Of a DNA stretch of 64,000 nt, positions 17,869 through 26,317 are shown one piece after another. The position numbers and the translations under genes were made by a program. Each line of letters starts with the position of its first letter. Positions within the stretch are counted from its first letter, which is position 1. This stretch comes from RGIG9379 sp031553005. GTDB lineage: Bacteria > Bacteroidota > Bacteroidia > Bacteroidales > Paludibacteraceae. Below the pieces are notes generated by a model. The model did not search any database. It saw only the letters and a program-made list of their open reading frames with translations, and was not told the DNA's origin. Location of the stretch: NCBI GenBank assembly GCA_031553005.1, contig JAVBMA010000010.1, positions 1 through 64,000 of the forward strand, read 5' to 3'.

Positions 17869-19137
17869 TTATGTCTGAAAGAAGTATTTCCACGCAGGAA
17901 TAACCTCTATGTCGCCTATTTGTTCTTCTTGGTTATAGGTTATAATGATTTTTCGTTTCAAATTTATTTCTTCACCAATTTTGTCGAAACCGGCATATTC
18001 GCGTTTTTGATTGCCCGGTGTTAGTTCATAGCAAACTTGAATTGCTTCGTAATCAAAACCATTTTTTACCACAAAATCACATTCACCGTCATTGTTTGCA
18101 AATGTTATTTCTTCGCTATTTTGTTTTTGAAGTTCATTGAAAACAAAGTTTTCAAACAATTTTGCTTTATTGTCCCAAAAACGATATGAAATGGCATTCA
18201 TCAAGCCTGTATCTGCCACATAAATTTTATGACTATTACGCACATTCTCTTTCAACGAAAAAGCAAAATTTGAAACATCTTGTACGATATAACTATCATT
18301 CAATATGTTAATGTATTTTTTTGCCGTATTTTCATTGCTGCCAACTGCTGTTCCCAAACTTTTGTAAGAATAAACAGACCCTGCATTTGAAACGGAATAC
18401 AACAATAATTTCTTAAACATAGCAACATCGGCAATCGAATATCTCGAAACACAGTCTTTCATAATGATAGAATCAAAATAACTTTTCAGTAGATTTGATT
18501 TTATATCGCTGTTTTTCAAGGCTCTAATCTCGGGAAAACACCCCCATTCCAAACAGCTATCGAGCAAACGCAACACTTCGGGAGTTCCGCTTGCCAAATC
18601 CAAATAAGAACGAATACCGCTGTGATGTAAAATCTCTTTGAATGAATAGGGGAAAACCGAATTATCTAAATACCTGCCCGACAGCAAAGTAGAATATTCG
18701 TTTTGCAAAAAAGATGAATTTGAGCCAGTAACGAAAATTTTTGTAAAAATCTCGCTATCATAAACACTTTTCACGAATGTTTCCCAGCCTTTTACCGCTT
18801 GAGCCTCGTCAATAAACAAATACTTCACTTTTTCTCCAGTTAGTTTTTCGGCAAGTTCTATCAAGTTATAAAACATAGCCGAATTTTCCCAGACTTCGTA
18901 ATAAAGCGGGTCATCCATATTCAGCATCAGAATTGACTTTGGGTTTGTTTGCCCCATCAATTCATTTATCAACATACGAAATAAAGTAGATTTCCCACTC
19001 CTGCGAATGCCTGTAAGTATTTGAATATGTTTTGTTTGCAGATTATTTAATAATACATCATACAAACTGCGTTCCTGCAAATTTTGATAGCGTTTGCCAC
19101 TCCAATGCGTGTTTTGATTGATAATTGCTTGTTCCAT
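17869..19137 (-). CDS. AAA ATPase with DUF4143
   Basis: 422 aa from ATG 19137. The P-loop GIRRSGKST (~39-47), Walker B YLFIDEAQ (~105) and sensor region FVTGSNSSFL match the AAA_14/DUF4143 family, with DUF4143 in the C-terminal half (ENFVFNELQKQ, CDFVVKNG). These are common accessory ATPases of Bacteroidota; their role is not established. It lies between the integrase remnant and the intact integrase, in an upstream region unusually rich in A and T. Confidence 0.85.
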   Translation of the reverse strand: MEQAIINQNTHWSGKRYQNLQERSLYDVLLNNLQTKHIQILTGIRRSGKSTLFRMLINELMGQTNPKSILMLNMDDPLYYEVWENSAMFYNLIELAEKLTGEKVKYLFIDEAQAVKGWETFVKSVYDSEIFTKIFVTGSNSSFLQNEYSTLLSGRYLDNSVFPYSFKEILHHSGIRSYLDLASGTPEVLRLLDSCLEWGCFPEIRALKNSDIKSNLLKSYFDSIIMKDCVSRYSIADVAMFKKLLLYSVSNAGSVYSYKSLGTAVGSNENTAKKYINILNDSYIVQDVSNFAFSLKENVRNSHKIYVADTGLMNAISYRFWDNKAKLFENFVFNELQKQNSEEITFANNDGECDFVVKNGFDYEAIQVCYELTPGNQKREYAGFDKIGEEINLKRKIIITYNQEEQIGDIEVIPAWKYFFQT

Positions 19138-19329
19138 AACAATTTTTTTTTGCAAAGATAAAATTTTTTACCGAAATAAAATTCGCGAAAAATACTATTT
19201 TGTCGAAATTATTTTCGTTAGATTAGATATTTTATCGAAAAAGAATTAGTAAAAAGACGATTATAATTCAATATTTTCAACTATTGGATTGATATACTTG
19301 CTTGTAAAAAGATGTTGATTGTATCTTTT

Positions 19330-20562
19330 TTAGTCATTAAAATTCGTTAAAAACGCTGCATTTTTAATCCGTTCTTCCTTCTCAAACGAAGCCAGATAGT
19401 TTTCTGTCGTCTTCAAATCGCTGTGTCCCAGACTGTCAGAAATATAAGCAATGTTAGCACCGCTTCTTTTCAAGACACTTGCAAATGAATGTCTTGCAGT
19501 ATAGGTGCTTATACCGGATATTCCTAGATTATCGCCTATTTTCTTCATGTGCTTGTTTATCCGGCGGGTAATGTCCTGAACCCTTTTCTTTTGTTCCATT
19601 GGTGTTTCGTTTCCGGTAAGAAAAGGAAATACATAACTGTTTGGACTTTTATCAGAATTTCCCCATAGTTCAACAATTTGTTTCATTTCAGGTGTGAGCA
19701 AAGCCTCTATCTCTTTCTTTTCTTTGGATGTGTGCAATGTTTTGGAACGATAGAAATGAATTTCATCACCGTCGATATTAGCGTACTTCAATTTCAACAT
19801 ATCATTGATATTAATTCCATTACAGAGGTATGAGAAAAACCATAAATCACGATAATGTTCGGTGGCTTCTGCTCCATCAGTATAAGAGATAATTTGTTTT
19901 ATCTGCTGTAAAGTCAATGCCATTTTACGACCTTTTCCTGTCGGAATTTCGTATTTGCCTTTTCCAAAAGGATATTGAGCTTCTTTGACAATTCCTGCGT
20001 TTTTCGCTTCGTTGAATAATGTCCGCATACTGCGGATGTACATAGAAATGGTCGTATAACTTTTCCCTTCATTCAACATTGCCTTTTCGTATTTCTTGAG
20101 CCAATCTACAGTAATTGCGTCAAAAGAAATTTTTGTTCCTGCATATTTTTCCAAATGTCGCAGAGAACAAGAATAGGTAATAGAATTTCCGATAGCACCC
20201 GCTTCCACTAAGCTATCTATCTTGGCTTGAAAAGCAGAGTTGAGCGTATCATTCATACATTTGCCTAAACGGACATTCAAAACATCGAAAGAAAAATTAC
20301 CTTCGTTTTCTAATGATTGAACAACATCTCTAATCTTCTCATATGAGTATTGAAGGTCTTTTTTGACACACAACAGTTCTGCATTTTTTGTTTTTTCTAA
20401 TTTTTCCCAATCTAAAAGTGAGAGGTTTTTTCCTGTGGAATAATATTTCCGTTCGCGTTTATATGTTACTCTAATCTTCACAGGATATTCTCCTGACTTG
20501 GTTTCCCTGCGATTATCCAAAATTGCAGCAACTGTGATTCCATTCAAATTATATGTATCCAT
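19330..20562 (-). CDS. int: Tyrosine recombinase (integrase) of the tRNA-Val element
   Basis: 410 aa from ATG 20562. An arm-binding domain (~1-90), a SAM-like core-binding domain (~100-190) and a catalytic domain follow in order. The active-site block is YTARHSFASVLKRSG and LGHSDLKTTENYL (H-x-x-R-H then the Tyr nucleophile). It lies 177 bases inside the right att copy, the usual place for an integrase. The upstream start at 20619 would overlap the putative arm site and is less likely. Confidence 0.93.
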   Translation of the reverse strand: MDTYNLNGITVAAILDNRRETKSGEYPVKIRVTYKRERKYYSTGKNLSLLDWEKLEKTKNAELLCVKKDLQYSYEKIRDVVQSLENEGNFSFDVLNVRLGKCMNDTLNSAFQAKIDSLVEAGAIGNSITYSCSLRHLEKYAGTKISFDAITVDWLKKYEKAMLNEGKSYTTISMYIRSMRTLFNEAKNAGIVKEAQYPFGKGKYEIPTGKGRKMALTLQQIKQIISYTDGAEATEHYRDLWFFSYLCNGININDMLKLKYANIDGDEIHFYRSKTLHTSKEKKEIEALLTPEMKQIVELWGNSDKSPNSYVFPFLTGNETPMEQKKRVQDITRRINKHMKKIGDNLGISGISTYTARHSFASVLKRSGANIAYISDSLGHSDLKTTENYLASFEKEERIKNAAFLTNFND

Positions 20563-20602
20563 AATCCTTATTTTTGAATCTTGTGTGCACAAAAATATGT
20601 AC

Positions 20603-20619
20603 ACACAATTTGCACACAA
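20603..20619 (+). repeat. Possible integrase arm-type site, right
   Basis: Identical 17 bases to 4518-4534. An inverted partial copy (TTGTGTGCACA) is at 20581-20591. Located just upstream of the integrase start, it could also serve in autoregulation. Confidence 0.5.
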
Positions 20620-20738
20620 ATATACAGATTATATGAAAATAAAAAATATTAATTGAAATAAATAATTTAATATAATACTAAAATACAGATATTTAGATAA
20701 TAAATAGGAACAAAAGAAAATAGAAGAAAATGAGAAAT

Positions 20739-20786
20739 TCTGCCTTACAAGCAGAGGGTCGGCGGTTCGAATCCGTCAACGCCCAC
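20739..20786 (+). repeat. attR: displaced 3' half of tRNA-Val
   Basis: 48-bp identical copy of 4417-4464, lacking the 5' half of a tRNA, so not a gene. It is the original chromosomal 3' end left behind when the element integrated. Confidence 0.93.
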
Positions 20787-20820
20787 CTAATTGAAAGTCA
20801 TTTAATGACAAAAAAGAGCC

Positions 20821-20857
20821 AAAAGCCTCCAAATCAATAATTTGGAGGCTTTTTTTA
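20821..20857 (+). terminator. Terminator after attR
   Basis: AAAAGCCTCCAAAT / ATTTGGAGGCTTTTTTT hairpin with a T tail, 35 bases after the attR repeat; probably the original terminator of the tRNA-Val operon. Confidence 0.88.
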
Positions 20858-20917
20858 TGCTTTTATGTCCCACTTAAAGGACAAATAAAACCAAATTAAG
20901 ACTCCCAAAAATTACTT

Positions 20918-21034
20918 AATCGTTACTTTTATTTTAAAGGTAAAAATAGTAACGATTGTCCACATAAGTCCCTCATCTGTCGCAAATTGACTATCAGCTA
21001 TTTTGATCAATCAGAGTTAATCAATTTATCTTTG
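20918..21034 (+). promoter_or_regulatory. Promoter and inverted repeat upstream of the CTn integrase
   Basis: TTG at 21003-21005 and TATCTTTG at 21027-21034 (21-base spacing) form a good -33/-7 pair ending 12 bases before the ATG. An imperfect inverted repeat (AATCGTTAC / GTAACGATT, 20918-20957) lies upstream and may bind the integrase or a regulator. Confidence 0.7.
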
Positions 21035-21046
21035 TAACATTAAAAA

Positions 21047-22273
21047 ATGATCAAAATGAGAAGTACATTTAGAATCTTGTTTTACCTAAAAAAAGGTAAT
21101 CCTAAAAAAAACGGAAAATTTGCTATTATGGCTCGTATTACTGTCGATGGCAAATTAACGCAGTTCAGTACAAAACTTGAAATCCTGGCAAGTGAATGGG
21201 ATGTAAAATCAGGAAAAGTGAAAGGAAATTCTGCCAAGTCAATTAACCTGAACAGGAAGTTGGATATTTTGAAGGTTAAAGCATCCGAACATTATACCTC
21301 TCTTATTAACCAACTTCAATTTGCTACTCCTGAAAGAATAAAAAATTTATTATTGGGATTTGAAGAAAAGAAAAAAACAATCATTTCATATTTTGATAAG
21401 TTCAATGAGCAGTACAAACAAAAAGTTGGCACTACAACGACTTGGACTACTTATACAAAATATATTTTGACCAGAAACAGACTGGAAGAATTTATAGAAA
21501 CAACCAAAGGAATAAATGATTTACACATTAGTGAATTAAATTCGATACTTCTTGAGGATTTTTATCTCTTTCTAAGGAATACCCATAATTCCGGCAACAA
21601 CAACGCAATGAAAAATCTCCAACGGTTAAGAACCGTGATTAATTACATTAAAAATACCGGAGAAACATTTATTGACCCCTACTCCAATTTCAAAATGAAG
21701 TTTGAAAAATCAGACCGGGATTTTCTTGAAATGGAAGAAATTGAAAAAATCTATAATAAAAAATTTGCGTCAGATAGACTTGATAAAGTCAGGGATGTGT
21801 TTTTATTCTGTTGTTATACGGGTTTGGCTTATTCCGATACCCGTGACCTTGAGAAAAGAGACCTAAGAACAGGTGCTGATGGTAACCTTTGGATTATGTC
21901 CGAAAGGAATAAATCTAAAGTTGATTTTAAGGTACTATTACTTGATATTCCTAAAGCCATTTTAAAAAAATATGAAGGGAAGCAGAAAGACGGAAAACTA
22001 CTTCCGGTAGTGAGCAATAAAAATATGAATGAATATCTTCACGAGATTGCAACAATATGCGGAATTGACAAGAGAATTACCTCACATGTTGCAAGACATA
22101 CTTTCGCAACTCTCTGTCTAACAGAGGATATGCCCATTGAAAGTGTTTCAAAAGCGTTAGGACATACTAACATAAGGACTACTCAAATATATGCCCGCAT
22201 AATTGACAGGAAACTTACTAAAGATATGAATATGCTGGCTTCCAAATTAAACAAAACTTTACCACAACCATAA
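21047..22273 (+). CDS. int: CTn-type tyrosine integrase
   Basis: 408 aa. The N-terminal Arm-DNA-binding domain of Bacteroides CTn integrases (FRILFYLKKGNPKKNGKFAI), the SAM_5 domain (~110-200) and the catalytic domain are all present, with HVARHTFATLC and LGHTNIRTTQIYA. This differs from the tRNA-element integrase and opens the second mobile element. Two genes follow at spacings of 11 and 2 bases, so all three form one operon. Confidence 0.93.
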   Translation: MIKMRSTFRILFYLKKGNPKKNGKFAIMARITVDGKLTQFSTKLEILASEWDVKSGKVKGNSAKSINLNRKLDILKVKASEHYTSLINQLQFATPERIKNLLLGFEEKKKTIISYFDKFNEQYKQKVGTTTTWTTYTKYILTRNRLEEFIETTKGINDLHISELNSILLEDFYLFLRNTHNSGNNNAMKNLQRLRTVINYIKNTGETFIDPYSNFKMKFEKSDRDFLEMEEIEKIYNKKFASDRLDKVRDVFLFCCYTGLAYSDTRDLEKRDLRTGADGNLWIMSERNKSKVDFKVLLLDIPKAILKKYEGKQKDGKLLPVVSNKNMNEYLHEIATICGIDKRITSHVARHTFATLCLTEDMPIESVSKALGHTNIRTTQIYARIIDRKLTKDMNMLASKLNKTLPQP

Positions 22274-22284
22274 AACTAATAATC

Positions 22285-22824
22285 ATGGAATTAGAAAAAA
22301 TCAAAAGTAAAATCATCTGCATTCAAGGTCAGCAAGTGATCCTTGACAGCGATGTTGCCGAATTGTACCAAGTTGAAACCAAGCGTCTCAACGAGGCAGT
22401 AAAGAATAATCCCGACAAATTTCCGGACGGGTATATCATTAATTTAACAACAGAAGAATGGAATAACTTGAAGTCGAAATTTTCGGCTTCAAGTTGGGGT
22501 GGCAAGAATAAACTTCCCAAAGCCTTTTCGGAAAAGGAATTATACATGATTGCTACCATTCTTAAAAGTCCAAAAGCAACAGAAACAACACTGGCAATTA
22601 TCGAAACTTTTGCCAAAGTCAGGGAACTTTCCCGCACAATAGCAGAACTTCACCAGCACAGCGAGCAAGAGCAAAAAACGATGCTGCAAAAAAGCGGGGA
22701 AATCATTTCTGACATTATTTGCAGCGACTTGGAACCTACGGAAACAGAAACAACGATAGAACTTAATCTTGCCGTACTGTCGGTGAAACATACCGTTAAA
22801 CGAACTCATAAAAACAACAAATAG
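22285..22824 (+). CDS. ORF6N-domain DNA-binding protein
   Basis: 179 aa. The start (IKSKIICIQGQQVILDSDVAELY, VETKRLNEAVKNNPDKFP) is the ORF6N domain found in phage antirepressors and mobile-element regulators. The remainder is helical. Adjacent to the integrase, it may regulate integration or excision. Confidence 0.85.
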   Translation: MELEKIKSKIICIQGQQVILDSDVAELYQVETKRLNEAVKNNPDKFPDGYIINLTTEEWNNLKSKFSASSWGGKNKLPKAFSEKELYMIATILKSPKATETTLAIIETFAKVRELSRTIAELHQHSEQEQKTMLQKSGEIISDIICSDLEPTETETTIELNLAVLSVKHTVKRTHKNNK

Positions 22825-22826
22825 TC

Positions 22827-23240
22827 ATGGAAACAGGATATATAAAAATTAATATAGAAGAAGACAAAACGCCTTCGGTGGAAGCCGGATTGGTAAATAA
22901 TACCGTCTGGCTGACCAAATATGAAATAGCCCGTTTGCTGAACTGTTTCGTTCAGAAAGTAGATGCGGATTTACGCAGCATTTTTAAGCAGCATTTGCTT
23001 TGGGAAAATGATTGTGTTTACTACAACAGGTACATTGATAATGGTATCGAAAAGCAAACAATGTACTACAATCTGGAAGTATTAATTTTTATGAGCTACC
23101 GTGTAAATTCGCCGGAGGCAAAGATTTTCCGGCAGTTTGTCAATTCTGCGTTGCGCGAACAGTTGCAAAAGAAGAAAACCCCGGATACTAAAATTATTTG
23201 GGCATATTTGTCAATGCAGAATAGCTATTGGTTAAATTAA
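22827..23240 (+). CDS. RhuM-like protein
   Basis: 137 aa. The body (TVWLTKYEIARLLNCF, YYNLEVLIFMSYRVNSPEAKIFRQFVNSALREQL) follows the pattern of the RhuM/virulence-protein family, whose members use the wording 'YNLDAIISVGYRVNS'. Function unknown; common next to mobile-element integrases. Here it is shorter than full RhuM proteins. It begins 2 bases after the ORF6N gene stop. Confidence 0.7.
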   Translation: METGYIKINIEEDKTPSVEAGLVNNTVWLTKYEIARLLNCFVQKVDADLRSIFKQHLLWENDCVYYNRYIDNGIEKQTMYYNLEVLIFMSYRVNSPEAKIFRQFVNSALREQLQKKKTPDTKIIWAYLSMQNSYWLN

Positions 23241-23246
23241 ATTCAC

Positions 23247-23291
23247 AAAAAAACGGAATTAAGCATATAGATTTACTTAATTCCGTTTTTT
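23247..23291. terminator. Bidirectional terminator
   Basis: AAAAAACGGAATTAAG / CTTAATTCCGTTTTTT, a 16-bp stem between a rightward and a leftward gene, with T or A tracts on both sides. Confidence 0.88.
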
Positions 23292-23306
23292 GTATTTTGA
23301 AGTTCC

Positions 23307-23480
23307 TTATTTAGTTGCTTCAATTGATTTTTTACGGAATTCTTTTGTCAATTTTTCAATTTCAAGGGATATTTTTCTTGCACGCGCACCAGCCGCTTTA
23401 TTTCCGTTTTCTACTTGTTGTGCAGCATCTTTTGAAAATTCCGCAAATAACTGATCTAATTTTCCTACTAATTCGTTCAT
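23307..23480 (-). CDS. Histone H1-like (Hc1-type) small basic protein
   Basis: 57 aa from ATG 23480: MNELVGKLDQLFAEFSKDA and KAAGARARKISLEIEKLTKEFRK match the short H1-like proteins widespread in Bacteroidota, thought to bind DNA. The upstream extension to 23516 is not conserved in character. Single gene facing the integrase operon. Confidence 0.75.
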   Translation of the reverse strand: MNELVGKLDQLFAEFSKDAAQQVENGNKAAGARARKISLEIEKLTKEFRKKSIEATK

Positions 23481-24033
23481 GGTATTTTTTGTTAAAATTT
23501 GGGCAAAGTAAATCAAAAAAAATTACCCGCAAAAGTATTTTTTCATTTCTGCCTGCAACACACTTTGCCTTTTTCCGTTCCGGGACTACACTCAAAACGG
23601 CAAAGCAAGTTTCGGCAGCATCGGGGCAAAAGTAGGCTTATTTTCCGTTTCCCTACACAAACCCTACACTTGCAATGCTTGCCGTCTGATGCGGCAACTA
23701 TTTTTTACTCCTTCATAAGCCGGCATCGAGCCGGATTTTAAACTTTTCCTGCCCCGGATTTTTCCCATTGTTTCTTTTCCCATAATCATTCCCCGTTTGC
23801 CTTGTTTGCTCCGGCAGTCCCGTTTACGGTCATTTTTGTTCGGAGGGCAAAGGTGTTTACGGGTTCTATACGGGCATTCAAGGTCAAGCCGCAAGCGGTT
23901 TTTCAAAAAATCTCCACACCTGCGGGTAGTATTTTTTGAAAAAACCTTGACTACCCTAAACCCTACACCATTGTTGCCCTCGAAACAAAAAACGACCGAC
24001 GCGACGATGACGCATGAATAAAAAAAAAATGTC
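23481..24033. other. Non-coding, GC-richer gap with a long imperfect hairpin
   Basis: About 550 bases without a convincing gene. An imperfect inverted repeat (GGTTTTTCAAAAAAT near 23898-23912 with ATTTTTTGAAAAAACC at 23931-23946, flanked by GTCAAG / CTTGAC) surrounds CCACACCTGCGGG. This may be a regulatory or recombination site; the base composition differs from the AT-rich flanks. Confidence 0.45.
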
Positions 24034-24303
24034 ATGATTATGCGAAACAAAGTAAAAAATATTGAAACAAAACTCCCTCAGCTCGGAATCAACATAAAAT
24101 TTTGGTTGCGCTTGACTGGTTTAGCAGTGTTTTTCGGGTTGATATACGCTTGTGGTGCGACTTTCTCAACAGTGGCAGGGGTATATCTCGGATACAAACT
24201 TTTAAGGTTGATTTTGCGGATTTTGGGTTTGCTTTTCTCTCTTTTTATTTCTACCGTTTCGGTTGTGATATTGATTGTAATTTACTTATTACTAATATTT
24301 TAA
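24034..24303 (+). CDS. Small membrane protein
   Basis: 89 aa with two hydrophobic segments (LTGLAVFFGLIYACGATFSTVAG and the C-terminal leucine/isoleucine/valine-rich run). No family recognised. First of four rightward genes with short spacing (10, 8 and 15 bases) that look like an accessory CTn operon. Confidence 0.6.
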   Translation: MIMRNKVKNIETKLPQLGINIKFWLRLTGLAVFFGLIYACGATFSTVAGVYLGYKLLRLILRILGLLFSLFISTVSVVILIVIYLLLIF

Positions 24304-24313
24304 TTTAACTATT

Positions 24314-25312
24314 ATGGCAAGAGTATATTTATTAGGTGCAAACAGGGAGATTGATAAAAACATTCAAACTGTGCAGGTAAATCAAATTGTACAATTGGAG
24401 GGTTACAATTACGATAAATATGTTGTTTACGAGATTACCCGCGACAAATGGGGAATTAATTACAAGCTAATCAACTTAAAAACTTTTGAGTTTGACTCGT
24501 CTGAATTAATACAACCCTTAAGTGAAAAATTTGGAATAGGCATTTACTATGATGATGTAAACCCACGATTTATGGATGCATTTGAAGTGGCATTGCTTTT
24601 GAATAAGGCTCAAAAAAAAGCAAAAGCAGCAGCAGAAGCAACAGAAATAGAAAAGAAGAGGATTGAAGAAGTAAAAAAAGTAGGTCGGGAACGCCTTGCT
24701 AAACTTATTCCGCAGGATGCAAAGGCATTTATTATTGCAAAACTACAACAGGATGACAGTGACAGCCAAACAGATTATTTTGCCCACAGCACTGTAAGAA
24801 CTGTCATTTTAGGTTTTTCTACACATAAAAAAGACTTGTTTTCAGAAATGCGCAAATATGCTGTAAACTTTGAAGAAACCGCCTATTTAGCCGAATATAA
24901 TGAGGAATATGAACACAGGGAAAAGTACAGCATGGGCTATGGTTTCTATTTGGGTGAGAGTAAGTACAGGGGGTGGATTATTGATAAATATCCTTTTAAT
25001 TCTATTGAACAGGTAATTGAATATTTTGCATATACCGCAGGGGATGAAGCCAACATATGTATAAAAAAAGTCGTAGAAACACCCTTAATAGAACCCAAAA
25101 CAAACGAAACCATTACAGGCGATTTTACAATCGTAGATTATTCAGAAAAAGCAATTGCCATTTTCGGAGATACCCGTCCGATGAAAGAGCAATTGAAAGC
25201 CTTAGGTGGTCGCTTCAATCCCAAGCTAACACATGAGGACGAAAAAAAAGCGGGTTGGATTTTCAGCAAGTCGAAAGAGCAGGAATTAAGGGATTTATTA
25301 ACCTCTAAATAA
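24314..25312 (+). CDS. CTn accessory protein with C-terminal 'FGDTRPMKEQLKALGGRFNP' domain
   Basis: 332 aa. An Ala/Lys/Glu-rich coiled coil (~98-128) separates an N-terminal domain from the rest. The C-terminal ~60 residues (AIAIFGDTRPMKEQLKALGG, then GWIFSKSKEQEL) are a small domain I recognise from Bacteroides conjugative elements, where it appears in several unrelated proteins, but I know no function. Probably cytoplasmic. Part of the 24-26 kb operon. Confidence 0.7.
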   Translation: MARVYLLGANREIDKNIQTVQVNQIVQLEGYNYDKYVVYEITRDKWGINYKLINLKTFEFDSSELIQPLSEKFGIGIYYDDVNPRFMDAFEVALLLNKAQKKAKAAAEATEIEKKRIEEVKKVGRERLAKLIPQDAKAFIIAKLQQDDSDSQTDYFAHSTVRTVILGFSTHKKDLFSEMRKYAVNFEETAYLAEYNEEYEHREKYSMGYGFYLGESKYRGWIIDKYPFNSIEQVIEYFAYTAGDEANICIKKVVETPLIEPKTNETITGDFTIVDYSEKAIAIFGDTRPMKEQLKALGGRFNPKLTHEDEKKAGWIFSKSKEQELRDLLTSK

Positions 25313-25320
25313 TTGGGATA

Positions 25321-25578
25321 ATGGAAAATTACAAAACAATCAAGGTATTATTTGCTGATAGCATTAGCAAGATAGACAAAATGTTTGACAATGCGAAAAA
25401 AGAGGTAACAAAATGGGGAGTTTCCACTTTAAAAGAGTGGATAGAATCCTACGAAACAACACGATTCACTCATGTTGATGAACATACCGCAATAATTACT
25501 TCCGAGTACAATATAGACTTTGTAAAGGAATGGTTAAGAACACATATTTTGAATAGTAATATACAGGATATAAATTAA
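25321..25578 (+). CDS. Hypothetical CTn accessory protein
   Basis: 85 aa, mixed charge, no signal peptide or recognised motif. Starts 8 bases after the preceding stop, so it is probably co-transcribed. Confidence 0.6.
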   Translation: MENYKTIKVLFADSISKIDKMFDNAKKEVTKWGVSTLKEWIESYETTRFTHVDEHTAIITSEYNIDFVKEWLRTHILNSNIQDIN

Positions 25579-25593
25579 TCAAACGCAAAAAAA

Positions 25594-25989
25594 ATGAGCA
25601 CAACAAATTCAATCAATCAAAACGGTTGCTCCGTATGCAAACAGGGACAGGAAAATTATACCACCTTTATTGCAGGGGCATTCATGGGAACGAAATACTT
25701 TCAGTATGATTACCGCCATTCAGACGGAGAACTTTTCTCTACTGTCGCCCCGACTTTGGAACAATGCAGGGAGAAGCGGGACAAATGGGTTCAGGCGAAG
25801 AACCGCAAACGGCTTTTTCCCTCGACTTTGAAAAAGATAGAGGAAAATAAACGGCTGACAAAAAGCGATATGGGGTATCAAATCGGCAATGTTGACCCTT
25901 ATCATATAGCCTCAATCAGTTGGGACTATTTTAAGCGGGAAGAAATTGTAGAAACATTCAACCGGATTTTTGGAACGGAAATAAAATAG
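25594..25989 (+). CDS. DUF3873-family CTn protein
   Basis: 131 aa. The block YFQYDYRHSDGELFSTVAPT is the hallmark of DUF3873, a short family typical of Bacteroides conjugative transposons. Function unknown. CxxC near the start (CSVC) could bind metal. Last gene of its operon; two hairpins follow. Confidence 0.8.
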   Translation: MSTTNSINQNGCSVCKQGQENYTTFIAGAFMGTKYFQYDYRHSDGELFSTVAPTLEQCREKRDKWVQAKNRKRLFPSTLKKIEENKRLTKSDMGYQIGNVDPYHIASISWDYFKREEIVETFNRIFGTEIK

Positions 25990-25995
25990 TGTTAA

Positions 25996-26055
25996 CAGGC
26001 GGGAAATAACCGCCTGCTACTTTCTTTCATGAAGCGCACCGAAAAAGAAAGTAGC
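25996..26055. terminator. Two consecutive stem-loops
   Basis: CAGGCGG / CCGCCTG (25996-26016) and GCTACTTTCTT / AAGAAAGTAGC (within 26016-26055) follow the DUF3873 gene. They may terminate the operon. From 26056 to 26317 I see only AT-rich non-coding sequence. Confidence 0.55.
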
Positions 26056-26317
26056 AAAGAAACCATTTTGAAAATATTCGATGATAAAGTTTTTTTTTAA
26101 GAATACCCTACTTATTAAAAGTTAGCATCTAACCTTACAACTTAACAGAACCGAATCATTTATTTATTTAAAAGTGTTGCTATATAAAGCATTTGTAGAG
26201 AATTATTAGTTGAGATGCAATTCATAGACGCCATTTTCACAACAAATATATGATGCTTTATTTTGGATTGCAAATGAGGGGGCATTTCTTTACAAATTAC
26301 ATAGTCAGATATTATTT

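Noticed and set aside
23664..24050. 128-aa basic frame on the minus strand
   Set aside because: Low-complexity Arg/Lys/Cys-rich product overlapping a non-coding hairpin region; no family seen.
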